Assembly (NCBI GenBank): GCA_916700875.1
Contig: CAKAKS010000004.1
Span: forward strand, 14,556,444-14,620,443
Length of the DNA stretch: 64,000 nt
DNA from: Sebastes aleutianus
Lineage: Eukaryota; Chordata; Actinopteri; Perciformes; Sebastidae
Direction: 5' to 3'
Position numbers and translations under genes: made by a program. Shown piece by piece: positions 47,808-60,749 of the stretch. Position 1 is the first letter of the stretch; every line of letters starts with the position of its first letter. The notes below the pieces were generated by a model. That model did not search any database. It was given only the letters and a program-made list of their open reading frames with translations, and was not told the DNA's origin.

Positions 47808-50800
47808 GTGAGGAACAGACTTTTTCTACCTCCGGGGGGTGTTACAAGTACCTTACATAAAGGAACTGTGAGCTATTGATGTACAAATGGCCCATAATCC
47901 AATCAATGGCCAGGATTAGTCATTTTATCTAACAGTGGAAGCTCCATTGAGATCTCCTTTTAAAGATGTTATTGATTTGTGATGGATGAGGCTGTCCACA
48001 CAGTTGACTAATGAAGCAGGAATACACTGTAAACATCGGCAATTTACTGGACATTGGGTTCTATTTACTTTAGTAGATTAACGGTAAACATGGCTGAAGG
48101 TCATAGATAATTGCGCTCTTGCTGTTAAGCTTAGAAACAATGATTTTAAATTAAGGACGGTAAGTTTTTGACATTATACTTCTCAAAAAACATCATCAAT
48201 GATCATCAATCATGCATTCTTCAACTCGAATATAAACATATAGAGCATTTTTAATGTCTTCTCTGAGCTAGATATACCAGGGATCTCCTGGTTTTCTCTG
48301 GGAGAGTCCCCTAGTTAAGCTGTATTCTGCTCCAGTGTTTCCCAGCTTCCTCTTGTCTGATTATTTTTCTCTCAGTCAGACAGCTCTCTCTCTGCCTCTC
48401 TCCTAAATTAGCTCTCAGGGGAACTCAGTCACGTTTCCACACACAGGAAGAGTAGACAGTCTCGGCAGCAGAGCAAAACTGTAGAATACTTGTTTGCTCT
48501 CACACTCTTTATTACATGCAAAATAACTAAAGTGAATACTAATATTTATTTAAATGGGTGTGTAGTCGTACTTTAGATTCATGCTTATGTGCATTCCCCA
48601 GAGCAGTCCAGACAGGATTTTGTCTCAGAGAGCAGATAACACATTCTGTAACCATGAATGCATTATAGCTTCTTTAGACCAGTGGCAGCTCTCCCGCTGT
48701 TTAACTTGTCCCAGCAGGATGTTTTGGGCTGTTGTGCAAACTATGCCCAATTTTGCAGACGCAGGCACTTCAATGTTTGGATCTGTAATGTATTATAGTG
48801 CTGTGCGTGTCCTTCTATTGAGGTGTGTGTGCGTTTGTCTATAGCACAAATTCAGCACTTTCTGTGAAAGATATGCTGCACTGAAGTGGCTGTTTTCACC
48901 AAGCATTGCATCATTTTTCCCTTCAGATCATCAGCAAACACTGAAAAATGCTAACACTGACTGTTTTCTGTAATGCACGTCAGGGACGCACTTTTTTTTT
49001 TTTTTTTAAAGTTATTTTTTGGGGGCATTTTTTAAGCATTTTTATTGATAGGACAGTGGATAGAGTGTTGAAAGGGGGAGAGAGAGAATTGACATGCGGA
49101 AAGGACCACAGGCCGGATTCGAACCCGGGTCCACCGCTGCTAGGACAACGCCTTGGCCATACATGTGCGCTCGCTCTACCGACTGAGCTAACCAGCCGCA
49201 CAGGGACGCACTTTTGATTATGGAATGTTCCCAGACCTCGGTCAGCTGCTGTTAGCAAGCAATTCTTAACATTTCTTGGACCCCTTGCATTTCATGGAAT
49301 TTTAGTTTGTATAAATGAATAACTGCAGCCACAAACTGTTTATCACAGTCATATTTCAACAGCCTGACGGCATTTAAAATACAGATACGCTAATGAAAAG
49401 TGATATTTTACAAAAGTAGTTTCAACAATTACTTTCAAATGAGATGTGACTCTAGACCAACGTTGTTAGGGCCCGAGCTCCGACAATAATAGTTTTGAAT
49501 TTTCATATACTTTTTAATTTAATTTCAGTTTTAGTTAGTTTTCAAAGTGTGTTTGCTACTTGCAGTTAAGTTTCAGTTTTTCAGAGGTCGCTGAACTGCC
49601 GTGACCAAAGAGATCACTGCCACTATTCTGTCTGTGCTCAGTGTCTCCCCTCCTCATCCCTCTGTGTGTGCAAGTGTAGACATACCTCAAAGTTACATTT
49701 TGGGGCCCTCTCCCCCTAAACGGTGGCGTTTTGAGGCTGATGTGTCCATGCATTACGCAACCCCTCTCTGGCAGTGACCGGCTGCAAGCCCGCTTGTAAT
49801 GCAGCCTCCGGAGGCTTTTTCTCAGCCCTTTCAGACAGAGCGATCTCAGCGTGGATCCTGGAGACGCATATCAATACCAGGTGTAAATGTCAGGTTAAAT
49901 ATAAGGTTAAATCATATCTAGATACAATCTGGATATGAGACCAAATTTGGATGAAAGTGGCCTGTTTTCACATTTAAATGCTCAGATTACAGATTAGATT
50001 ATTTGGCAGATTTATAAAAACTCAAATTAAGGCTCAAAATGATTCTATGTCGTTCGAGACTGTGGACGAGTCATGCACACCCTTGTATTTAAGCATTTGT
50101 CCTTACATCAGATCCACCGCTTAGACTTTACTAGCTTCATGGGTTGAAACATCACTTGCATGAGCTACAATGCATTTACAGATATCACAAATAATCACCT
50201 GTCTCCTCGCGAAGAGAAATGTGTAGCAAAAGCAGATGGAGGAGAAACAGTTTGACCAAGTCATCAAATAAATTCTCACAACAAAGTAGCAAGTGTGGCA
50301 ACTATTGCGAGTCAGTGGTCTGCCTGATTGAGAGAGCAGCTGCTGTAGACATCAACAGGACCTCGCCATCTGTCCCCCACCCAGACAAGATTACAGCCCA
50401 GCTCTACAGGAATGAAATAATTAGCGTCACTATTCTTTTCTTACCTTTTGATCAGAGATAACACTGACAGATGCTGACATTTCCCCACCTACAACAAGAT
50501 TAGTTGAATTAGTGCTGAGACGGCTATCCCCAAATCAAGGCACCGTGCCACCCAATTAGGCTGGCCAGCCTCATAATAACCTCCCTACTAAAAAGCAATA
50601 ATAATCCACTTTACATACTTCCTGCCTTTTTCTTTTGTTCTTTCTTTTCTTTGTGGCATCTGTGATTGTGAAGCGCATGAGACAGAAAAAGCCCCTTTGA
50701 TAGCTGTAGGACTCTAAAGTCATAATATTTGCCCTCAGCCGAGGGCTTAAAACACACACAGGACCAAGTTGGAAATGCCAGTTATGTGCTCAGTTAGACG

Positions 50801-53002
50801 AGCTGTCCCCGGCCAAATGTTCTGACTTTTGTTACCAAATGTGGCCCTTGACAGACCACACACACTCACAGAGACAGTGATAGAGAAAAAGACTGCACAG
50901 AGAGACTGAGGTAAAATGATAAAATCTAAAAACCTGACTATAATATTTTAGTTTAAAAGGCTCTATTAAATGCTTCCTTTGGTTGTCGTCCTCTCCCACA
51001 TATCATCCCACAGCGATCAGCTCCCCAAAGTTAAAATTCATTTGGATAAAGAAACTTTGCGTGCACATAAGTGACCTCCCTCCTTTAAGTTACTAATGAT
51101 TATTTTTGATGAAGGGACCTGTCCTGGCTTTTTTGGATTTCAACTGCAGAAAAAAAGTAATCTTTTTTTGATTTCCTGTCTCTTGCTGTGAAAAAAAAAT
51201 CTTTTTGTGAACTGAAAATATGAATCTCTTCATCTGTGGCCTTTATTTAAAACATTCTTAGAAAGTATGAATAATTGGATATGTCAATCTAACACTTTTT
51301 TTGTCATTGGGATTATGGACATGGATTTAAGAAGACCAAGAGAACAAAGCAGACATCCGCTTTAACAGCACTGTGCTCCAGCTCGAGGCCTTGCAGCATG
51401 TCCTGAACATTTTAAATCAGGTGTCCAAACTACATCTGCTTTCTCTTTTTAATGTAGAGAAGCAGCAGCTTGAATCTGAGGTCCCTGTGGATTGCGGAGC
51501 TCCCCATTCTGTCAAACATGCTCCTGAAATCTTTTGCCCTCAGTCTCGCTGAGATGAAGAAGCTTGTATGTTTCAGTGACCCTGAGAACAGTGTTTTCTG
51601 CAACCTTGTCTTTCTGGCAAGGGCATTTAAGACAGACTTTTTAAATGCAAGAGACTACACACGTAACAAATCAAGATGACCATCGTAGTAGCCTTAAAAT
51701 TACCTGACCTACCTACGTAGTTTTCTCTCTCAATGTTGTGACATGTTTCTACATTAAACATGATGTTGGGACTTGAAGTTAATTTTCTTTTTTTTTTAAC
51801 TTGAACAAAAACTGCCTCACATGAACACTTGAGTTAAAAACAAGAGACTCAAAACAGTAAAACTAAAATTATTTCAAAAGGGAATCTTTAAGGTTCCTGA
51901 AAATAATAATTTCAAGTGTTACAGCTTTTACATTTTACAGGTGCAAATAAATACTAGCCTGACTTCAGTCAGTGCAATTTAAAAATCACACAAATTTATA
52001 TTGTGGAGTATACCAAAAGGAAAAAAGACCTAACTTTTCCTGCAGGTTTTGCTCATCTTTCATTTCAAAAAGCTGACAAAACTGTCAATTTGAATCAAAA
52101 TGGTAATTTAAGGCTGTTAGCAGACACCTTATGGAGTTGGTGTATGGACAGCATGGTGGTGTCATGGTTTGGGGGACAGTCGTTCAACGTTTGCGTTGCC
52201 ATGACAGCGAACATCTGCCTCGCTGTGAGTAAGAAACTGAATCCCCATTAGCTCCTGTTTGGAAAACGATCCTGCACTGCATTTGGAGAGAAAAGTGACA
52301 TCAGAGGTTGATCTTTGGGGATCAATAGAGAAAGTTTCCTTCTGCCTGGTAACAAGAATGTACTTACAGTGTGACCACATGACTTTTGAGTGTCAGGATG
52401 AGAGGGCATTCTGCATCATGTCAACCAAATCATATGGACACTGCCCTCAGGCAGACATAAAGGGCATGTTTGCCCTTGTTATGATGAACCAAGGATGACG
52501 GCATTCAGACTGGAGCTCAGTCAGTATTGGGCTCTCAGCAGAGATGCACATGATCCACATACTTGCATTGTGCAGCCAAAACTCGCTGGTAGCTATATAC
52601 GAGTTTCTTCAAGCTCCGTAGGGTTTCAGGCTACAATGAGCATCTGTGTGTTTATGTCTTGTTGTTTGTTCCTGCAGTGTTGCGTGAAACAAGGATACTT
52701 ATCCAGATGTAATGAGACATGGTTGAATGTGAGAGGGTCAATTTATGTGTGTGTTTCAAGAGACATTTAAAGATGGTGTTAGCTTTGCTCTATTATTAGC
52801 TAAGGCTATTATGACATAAGGTTTATTTGGGTTACAGATGAAGCCTTTTCTCAATCACAACTTTCCAGTAATGATTCTTATTCTGGTGATTCTGTCACAT
52901 TCAGTTTGTGTGGGCGTGACTGAGAGACTGATTGTGTGTTAATTACAGCAGCACCACAGTAATGAAGTGCTCTGTCTTGTCTTGTCTTGTATCCCTCCCC
53001 AG
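47808..53002 (+). other. slco5a1: slco5a1 intron 3 (5.2 kb)
   Basis: Phase 1 intron. It holds the SINE at 48981-49215. The rest looks unique, with T-rich patches near 51170-51200 and 51787-51800. No further exon is recognised. The 91- and 82-codon open frames near 52-52.8 kb have no domains. Confidence 0.9.
48981..49215 (-). mobile_element. tRNA-derived SINE with 15-bp target duplication
   Basis: Minus-strand element with its head at 49200. It has an A box (TAGCTCAGTCGGTAGAGCG, about 49170-49190) and a B box (GGTTCGAATCC, about 49117-49127), a tRNA-unrelated body and a poly(A) tail seen as a T-run at 48992-49007. It is flanked by direct repeats CAGGGACGCACTTTT at 48981-48995 and 49201-49215. 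Near-perfect boxes and an exact duplication suggest a fairly recent insertion into intron 3, antisense to the gene. Confidence 0.92.
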
Positions 53003-53167
53003 ACCTCCCCAAGGCAGCCCTTAGGATCCTCAGCAACATGACCTTCCTGTTTGTCAGCCTATCTTACACGGCAGAGTGTGCCATCGTCACCGCCTTCATC
53101 ACCTTTATCCCCAAGTTTATTGAGTCACAGTTCGGTATCCCCGCCTCCAATGCCAGCATATACACCG
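53003..53167 (+). CDS. slco5a1: slco5a1 coding exon 4: helix 7
   Basis: A 165-bp exon, acceptor CTCCCCAG and donor ACCG|GTAAGT. It completes Asp431 and encodes 432-485 plus the first base of Gly486. It begins DLPKAALRILSNM and then helix 7 (about 442-464, TFLFVSLSYTAECAIVTAF), followed by IPKFIESQFG and the ASNASIYTG turn that leads into helix 8. This segment looks nearly unchanged from the human 5A1 sequence as I remember it. N480 lies in an Asn-Ala-Ser sequon in extracellular loop 4. Confidence 0.96.
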
Positions 53168-54163
53168 GTAAGTCTTTCTTTGTACAGCGTGTCTGTCTTT
53201 GTTAATTCATTCAGTGTTTTATCCTTTTTCATTAACTCCATCAGAGTTGTCTTGTGAGTCATTGCAGTCACTGCAATGTTGGAAATGTAGTGTGATTTTA
53301 AAATCAAGAATCCATCGAAGACATTTAGTTTATTTACCTATAATGCAGTAATAAAGCAGTTATTTTGTCAGTTAATTGAACTGTCCTTGAAAAGATCTGC
53401 AGTACACCAAACTATTAGATCAATGAGGCAAAACTTTCCTCTGCAAATAGTTATTAGAATTTATTACCCTGGTCTGCAGCACTTTAAAAAATAATATATC
53501 ATTTCTTTATTGAGTTGTATCCAACAGTTACAGGGAAGCAAATATTATTATTACTGTGAGACTTAAGATTTAAACCTGCATGTAAGATATTTACATAAAT
53601 CTACTCTCTAATTAATTTTGAAAACACACCCATCTCTACGAAACAAGTTTTTCACTGCAGTGAAAAATGGTTTGTTCTACATTTTGTGTTGCTTTCTTTG
53701 TGTTTATTCTCCTGATCCTAGACAAGATCATACATCATCACGTACTATATGTACCAGTTTGTAGTCTGTACCAGTTTAAGCTCACATTTGTTCTCACCTC
53801 TCCATGTGCACACGGTGATTCACAGTCAGAGGGCAGCGCTATGAGTCACTGCTGACTTTCATTCAGTGATGAGCTTCCATTACATCCCCTGACTGTAACA
53901 CGCAAGTCTCTGTTGACTGCGGGAGAAACATTCATCATACCGTGGTCACACGCACACAAACACACAATCTGCTCTGTCTGTAATTTGTGGACCACATATG
54001 TAGCATGTACAAATCCTTCAGTCATCTCTAAACCAGTGGTAATAATAGACAACGAATCTGGTGTCAAGAGTGATTGAAAACTCAATTATGCCTGTGAAAA
54101 TAAAAAGGTGTGTGTGTCCAAGTTTTCTGGTAACATATGGTCATCTCTAGATGCACAGACACA

Positions 54164-54164
<1 letters not shown>

Positions 54165-54202
<38 letters not shown>
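54165..54202. repeat. (CA)n microsatellite
   Basis: About 18 CA units followed by TATATACATACA. Confidence 0.95.
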
Positions 54203-54208
<6 letters not shown>

Positions 54209-54473
54209 CATACACAATACCATTGCCTCATCTCATCTGCCTGTTGCCAGGATACACGGGGTAAGGGCAAACGGGCGGTGCAGTTGCCATGGCTACCCAA
54301 ATGATGCCAAGCTGCTGGGATGTGATGATGGTTGGCTAGGAGGAGGAGGAGAGGGCACTCCTGTTGACAGGAGCACAGTACTTCCTCAGGCAGACAGATG
54401 GACTGACCAACTGTGACATTTCCCTGGTGATTGTTAGGGATTGTTTTTTAAGAATGAGCAGAGTACCAGACAG

Positions 54474-54620
54474 CAGTGTTGTAGTACTCGAGAGACGAGA
54501 CAGAGACCTTCACAAAGTGGTCTCAAGACCGGTTTCATCTCGGAATCGACTACATTTTGTCTCTGCCTTGTCTTGGTCTTGGTCATGGTTGAAATGGTCT
54601 TTACACCCCGACAGCGATCC
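54474..54620. mobile_element. hAT-like fragment (CAGTGTTGTAGT start)
   Basis: CAGTGTTGTAGTACTCGAGA, then GGTCTCAAGACCGG, TCTCGGAATCGACTACATTT and TCTTGGTCTTGGTCATGG. This series of CTCGAGA/TCTTGGTC motifs is the 5' part of a fish element I recall. No matching right end is found. Confidence 0.5.
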
Positions 54621-55354
54621 AGCTCTGAAAAAGGACTGGAAAAGAGACGTCATCTGTAGCTGCTGTTATCCTGTAAAAAAACGTCTACCAATCACTACCT
54701 GGCGGTCCGCTTGGACAGTCAGATGAATTTCTGACAAATTTTGATCGTCCGTCCACAGACTCTCGCACAGTTGAAGCAGAGCCACGCGCCAATTCCCCAA
54801 CATCAGTGCCTTTTTTCTACTTTTTACAGTAGTCAGAGCGTAGCTATCAAGATTAAAATGTCAGAGAACTAAACATTGACTTGAAAAATTTTAATCAGAT
54901 TTGCTATTTATTCAAATGACTTCTTACAGTTAATTATATATAAAATATAAATGCATGTTGGCATGATAACATCACACAGAGAATTATTCCCCAACTCTGT
55001 AGTCCCTCTCAGCCCCTCTACTTTGCAATGTCTTTCAGCTTATTGTTTTGGTTTTAAGACTGTTTTGATTCAGACTCTCCTTTCTTATCAATCTCATTTC
55101 AGAATCAGCAGGTAACTGTTATCAGCAAAAAGTAGTGCTGTGCTATACCTGGCTGCTCGGCACCAACTCCAAAAGGCAGACAGACACGAAGTTAGAGACA
55201 TAAACATAGCGGAGCATTTAGCAGCTAAAGAGTCAGATATTTCCCTCAGGAATTGGCAGAGAGAAAAAAGAAAGAATATTGGACTTGCATTCATTAGTAG
55301 CTAGAAACACGACTTCAAACGAATGCTAATGTTGCTTGGTATATGCTGGCTGCG

Positions 55355-55432
55355 TAAATAAGCAACAGTATGTTAACAAGTAAATAAGCAACAGTATGTT
55401 AACAAGTAAATAAGCAACAGTATGCTAACAAG
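55355..55432. repeat. Three tandem copies of a 26-bp unit
   Basis: Units start at 55355, 55381 and 55407 (TAAATAAGCAACAGTATGTT AACAAG). The first two are identical and the third has one change (GTTAAC to GCTAAC). Confidence 0.97.
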
Positions 55433-57174
55433 CTCACCCTATCAACTTAAAAGGTGATAATAGGCAGCTTGTTTGCGCTGCTCCCAAGTGGCTAAAATAA
55501 TCAGTTAATGCAAGTTTAATAAAACCAACTCTACTCTACATCCAAAATGAATTTGGTCAGTTTCTTTTTTGGGGAAAGGTTCTGCGCTACACATGTAATG
55601 ATGCATTTTATGTTTCCAGCAATACTAACAGTGCTTTGCTAGAAATTAATACAATAATAATAAGGTATCTAGAATAAGCAGCAATATTCCAAAGAAAGGT
55701 ATTATATATATTAAAAAGACATAATAGCGTTGTCTTACTGAATGCCAAGCTATCTGTAGGAAGTAAACCATAAAAACAGCAATGTAGAAACCAAAGGTGT
55801 CAAAATAAGATAATGGAGATCTCGCAAATTACCACCTTGATGAATGCGTATCATGCCCGGTTAAAGAGGCGCCACTGCTACATGCTCATTAGATGTTGCT
55901 ACAGAAATAGCGCTGTAACATATCACACATGCCTCCCTCAGCTGCAGTTTCCCCCGTGCTGCTGTTGCTGCTCTCTGACTTTTTTTTCCCACTTTGGTGC
56001 CTCTCTCAATCTCACCCACTGCTCCTTTTTAAATATGCATTTTCCATTCTTCTTATTTTTCTCTTATTTCTTCTGTGTGTCCAAGACATTTTTCAAGCTA
56101 CAGTTGACAATTGTAAGCAGCACAAAGATTTTCCGTGAGATTCACGGCTTCTTTGATGTAGGATCTCTACAATAGTTTAGCACTGACATGGACGCATTTA
56201 TCAAATGACTGTTAATCCAGATAAAATATGTGTAAATCATTCGTGTAGCATTTAATACCTCCACAGCATAGTTTGTGTGCCATATGTCACTGTGATATGA
56301 TATCTGGTTTGGCTGTGTACATGTTTAATCCTGCAGAAAGCACAAGGTTTTAGCGCATAAACATGCACTTACAGGATAATGTTATGCCACAGCTGTCTGT
56401 TGCCTAGCTCTCACTGAACGTGCTCAAAGAGACACATTTTCTATCTCTGCAACACACAAATACATCCAGAAAGGGAGAAGCCAGATGACATTTCTGTGTA
56501 CTTGGATCACTTTTCTGCTGATCCTCTGTCTTTGACGACCCTCCGCCCCCGCTGACTGACCCCTTCTTGCTCGTTACCCTGTCGCGAGTGCCTGTAGCTG
56601 GGCTCGAGGGCTGCCATGTGCAGCCTCCCCGGGCCTTTACTCCTGCACGATGTGACACTTTTCACCCGGTCCATCCTGCCAGCAGCCTGCTTTGCCTTTC
56701 TTCATGCTGTCAATTAGACCAGCTCTAGTGGACAGAGAGCACGTGCTCTGTGCAGCCACAGTCTGAAATGACTCACGGGTAGCCCTCAGTGTAGCCTGGT
56801 CACATTGATACAGCAAAACCTATTCTGATCCCTTTTTTTCCACTTTTCTTTGAACTTATTTATTCTTGGTTTAATGGGGGAAGTCACATTGAGAGTGATG
56901 TTTCTTTTTCAAGCAACTGTGTCTAACAAGACACCATACAATCTTTCATATTAAGCAGGACATGTTCACATTATTCATGTTAGTGCGCCCGATTTAAATA
57001 CTGTAGATCAGATGCTTATTGCACTAAGTCAGTCATGCTTTACAGTAATTATTCAGTGTTAACATTTTTTCTTGACATAAATTAACTGCTCTATTTCTGT
57101 GCCATTTTTCAACACTTCTGAAGTTTTTTCCCCCCCTTCTCACCCTCTCTTCTTTTCCCTGATCTCTCTCCCAG

Positions 57175-57373
57175 GTGTGATCATTGTACCCAGTGCCGGG
57201 GTGGGCATCGTGCTGGGGGGCTACATCATCAAGAAGCTGAAGCTCGGCGCCAGAGAGTCAGCCAAGCTGGCCATGATCTGCAGCGGTGTGTCTCTGCTCT
57301 GCTTCTCCACACTCTTCATAGTGGGTTGCGAGAGCATCAATTTAGGAGGCATCAACATACCTTACACCACTGG
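57175..57373 (+). CDS. slco5a1: slco5a1 coding exon 5: helices 8 and 9
   Basis: A 199-bp exon with a strong polypyrimidine tract before acceptor CCCAG (ending 57174) and donor ACTGG|GTAAGG. It completes Gly486, encodes 487-551 and gives two bases of Gly552. Helix 8 is about 487-504 (VIIVPSAGVGIVLGGYI), then the cytoplasmic KKLKLGARESAK turn, helix 9 about 516-536 (LAMICSGVSLLCFSTLFIVG), and the start of extracellular loop 5 (CESINLGGINIPYTTG). I recall the human exon as essentially identical in protein sequence, which makes it the strongest single piece of evidence for 5A1. Confidence 0.97.
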
Positions 57374-57929
57374 GTAAGGACAAATGTACTTGCTTTGTAA
57401 GCTAATTTTCCCTGACTATATGCAGTATGAATCATTTTATGTATGTGCTACTTGCGGAGCCATTTGTTTCTAAAGTGCTTATTTAAAAAAAATAAAAAAA
57501 TGTCTGCATATGAAGTTATATCTGAAATACACACATACTGTAGGAAGGTGCTGGGATGATGTCACGGCTCCCATGCAAATGATTAATTAGCAACACTGGC
57601 ATCTGCTCGCGTGGCTCCGTTGAATCACTCTGCCACCTCTATTTCTGAAGCCGCCTCTCGACACCACATCAGCAGTTAACAAAACAATCATCCGATGTGT
57701 CAGCCCCTGCAGACAGAAATACAAAGCGGACGTCTTGTTGGCACACATGAACACACTCATACAGAGGCATAGGGGCACCATGTACGGAGTGACCTTGGAT
57801 GATGCAAAAGACATACAAACCTATTACATATTTACTGTATCCCATCTCCTCATACTGTACGCTGCTAACTATCATGCATGTACCAAAAAGGAACATTTAA
57901 AAAAAATCAAAATTTTGTTGGGCAAGCAT

Positions 57930-58270
57930 ATCTTTTTTTCAATTCTATTTAATTTGTATAGCCCAATATCACAAATTACAAATTTGCCTCAGGGGGCTTT
58001 ACAATCTGTACAGGATACGACACCCTCTGTCCTTTATGGTACGACCCTCTCATCGGATAAGGAAAAACTCCCCAAAAAAAAACTTTTAACAGGGTTAAAA
58101 TGGAAGAAACCTTAGGAAGAGCAACAGAGGAGGGGTCCCTCTTCCAGGACGTGCAGACGTGCAATAGATGTCGTGTGTACAGAGTAACAACATAATGAAA
58201 ATACAACATAGACAATATGACAAAAAATTGATACACAGGAGGATGTCAAGCAGCTGCCAGGCATTGCCAA
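57930..58270 (-). repeat. Abundant teleost dispersed repeat (probable LINE 3' part)
   Basis: TAGCCCAATATCACAAATTA, GGGGGCTTTACAATCTGTAC, ACGACACCCTCTGTCCTT, CATCGGATAAGGAAAAACTC and GACGTGCAATAGATGTCG follow each other as in a very common fish repeat. I am sure it is dispersed, less sure of its class and strand. Confidence 0.65.
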
Positions 58271-59334
58271 ACCGATAGTCTGAGCAACACGACTTCCTCT
58301 CCACCATGTAACTTAGAGAGGACAAGATGTTTGTTTTTAGTTCACAGTTGCTTTGGTAATTTAAATGTATGTTTACAATGCCAATAACCCTCTTTGGACT
58401 GAATTGAATTGATAGAGAGGTGAATCTCCTGGAGGGCAGAGGTCCAGAGCATATAGTCAGAAGTATCAGATATATAAAAAAAAGACTTTGACCTGGTTGC
58501 CTTTGTAGGCTGTATACAGGCCAGCCAACTGCATCATCTCAGAAGTTCACTGAACACACAGAGGTGAAACTGCTAAACCTCTGTGAAATTGACTTTTCAC
58601 ATAACTAAGTTAATCATAGTGATTATTTGCCAAATAGTCAGTGGGCCCTTTAAAGCCCCATAGCTGACCCATTAATAACAGTAGTCTTTGTTTAAGCCGG
58701 TGTTTATAGAGGGGTCAACAAGACGTGTGAGCCGGTAGGGGCTCTTCATTATGAACAGCACCGGTCACCAGTCACCGGTAGCACCCACATGAGGAATGTT
58801 TAGCCCAAGCCCACCCTTTGTGCCACTTGTCTGTACTCACACACTAGTCTAGACGGAGCTCTCCCCCGCTGACACGACAAACTCCAAAGGTCCTCAACCT
58901 TTTCAGAGCCGAGAGATCAAGTTATGTAAAATTCTTGAATATCTGCAAAAGCATCGCATGATTATGAGTCAGGCCTGTATGCTTAATGAAAAGCTAATGT
59001 GTAGTCATCTTTGACGTACATTATGTAAAATAAAGCTGTCCAATGACACACCTTTGTGTCCTCTGTCACGAAGCATCTTGATAAACCTTCACAACTCAGA
59101 ATTTGTTTGCCTTCATTCTCCTTGTTCAGTGTCTGCAGCACTAAACCACATTAAGCCACTCGCTCTCTTGGCTATCTGTTTAGGTTTTTATGCAGCGCAG
59201 CCGGCACACAGTGACACGACATCTGGAGGGTTCAGCGAGGGCGGGGGTTTAGTCTGAAAAAAAAGGACATGTGCAATCGGTGCAGTGAGGCTGTGACTCT
59301 AGCAGGGCTGATGCCTTTTTTTGTACATGCATGC

Positions 59335-59400
59335 AAACACACACACACACACACACACGCACACACACACACGCACACACACACGCTCTCTCTCTCTCCC
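59335..59400. repeat. Compound (CA)n(CT)n microsatellite
   Basis: CA units with three CG interruptions, then a short CTCTCTCTCTC run. Confidence 0.95.
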
Positions 59401-60589
59401 TCACACACAGTGTCTGGAATGTGACACTGTTATGTCAGGACCGGCCCAAATGTGCTTCCCCTGTGACAACCAATATACAAATGAGTATGACTTTATTGTC
59501 TTGTGAAAAATGATGGTCCACTGATTTTAAGAAGCAGCATAAAATAATTAAAATGTTTCCCCGTTTGGCATCTTAAACACATGATCCAAAATACAAACTT
59601 TCAGAGAGATGTGCATTGTCAGTGTTGGTTTTGTGAATGTGTGTGTGCTAGAGCGTCACTCCGAGGCCGTTGTGTTGTTAGGGTTCGTCCCCGGCTGTTC
59701 CGCAGGGCTCAGAGCGAAGCTTCCCAGAGAAAACCCAGGACTCGCTTCACTGCTCCCAGTTTAGATAGAGCCAAAGTCCAACGACTGTTCCCACACTGAG
59801 TCACTGGAGGTGTCACTTCCTCACCCCCTTGTCTCTGTCCTTCTATCATCACACAGGCTCATGAAGGGCGAGATTAAAATAATTAAAATAATAATGTGCA
59901 GCAGATTAATAATGAGACACAGACTACAGTAGACATTGTTGAGAAGCCTCTTTCCGCTTTGATGCTACATTTTGCTTCATATGAAACACTCCCTGTTTTA
60001 CTGTTGAATTGAATCACTTCACTGAACAGAAATTATTCTTACTTTGCAAATAATACACAGTATTTATGATTTTTTTTGTAATGGCTGTTTGTTTCCTGCT
60101 GAAACAAAAGTTTATGGAGTGATACCATGCAGGGAAGGAGAGTGGGAACAAAAAGTATTATCCTCTTTGCAGCAGGAAGCATTTGGTTTTATGGGAAATG
60201 TGGTCTAAAATGCGACATATAGCACCATTATTTTATCTGGAGCTAAATGGTGTGCTGCTATCCCAGCAGGGCCACATTTGTAAGAGAGGTTGCACTGAGA
60301 CTAACCTAGATACATTAATGTGTAGAAAATAAATATATGCTCCTACAGATAGTTGAATGGCCAAGTCCTCTGCCTCCGGCCCCTGCTGACTCAGCATCTC
60401 CAAAAGCGTGAATTAAAAAAGAAAAGCATCCTTATCAATGTATTTTAACGTTATCCAATGGGGTTTGAAAGGCTAAGAAAAACAAAAGTTACAAAGAAGC
60501 ATGTAGCCCCTGCACTGAAATGGTCTAGTAAATAGATATGATGGGTCCCTGTTGTTCTTAACAAATGTTTACTGTGTCCCTCCGTGCAG

Positions 60590-60749
60590 TCCGACCCTTA
60601 CGATGACCCACAGGAACCTGACGGGCAGTTGCAACGTGAACTGTGGCTGCAGGATCCACGAGTACGCTCCGGTCTGCGGCTCCGATGGCATTACCTATTT
60701 CAACCCCTGTCTGGCTGGATGCAGCACTGTGGGCAATGAAAGCGGCGGG
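60590..60749 (+). CDS. slco5a1: slco5a1 coding exon 6: Kazal-like extracellular loop 5
   Basis: A 160-bp exon, acceptor CCGTGCAG and donor GGCGGG|GTAAGT. It completes Gly552 and encodes 553-605, ending in phase 0. It carries the Cys-rich part of loop 5: cysteines at 566, 570, 572, 581, 592 and 596 in the pattern SCNVNCGC, VCGSDGITYFNPC, LAGC. VCGSDG-TYFNPC-AGC is the hallmark of the Kazal-like domain shared by OATPs. Sequons are seen at N561 and N601. The conserved cysteines of this loop are disulfide-bonded in family members and needed for surface delivery (known for OATPs, inferred here). Confidence 0.96.

Larger units (their letters stand above)
53168..57174 (+). other. slco5a1: slco5a1 intron 4 (4.0 kb)
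   Basis: Phase 1 intron with a CA microsatellite, a hAT-like fragment and a 26-bp triplication listed separately. Otherwise no feature is recognised. Confidence 0.9.
57374..60589 (+). other. slco5a1: slco5a1 intron 5 (3.2 kb)
   Basis: Phase 2 intron. It contains a possible enhancer-like block at 57541-57700 (octamer ATGCAAAT at 57573 next to GATTAATTAG), a LINE-tail repeat at 57930-58270 and a CA/CT microsatellite near 59335. No exon is seen in it. Confidence 0.9.

Noticed and set aside
47479..47860. Reading through intron 2 or past the exon 3 donor as a longer coding exon.
   Set aside because: Intron 2 has an immediate in-frame stop after the donor, and the exon 3 extension ends in a stop at 47858-47860 with no family similarity. 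The spliced form matches SLCO5A1 exactly.
49110..49200. A possible tRNA gene on the minus strand (A and B boxes present).
   Set aside because: The acceptor stem does not pair convincingly, and the sequence runs into a SINE body and poly(A) tail with a target duplication. It is a SINE head.
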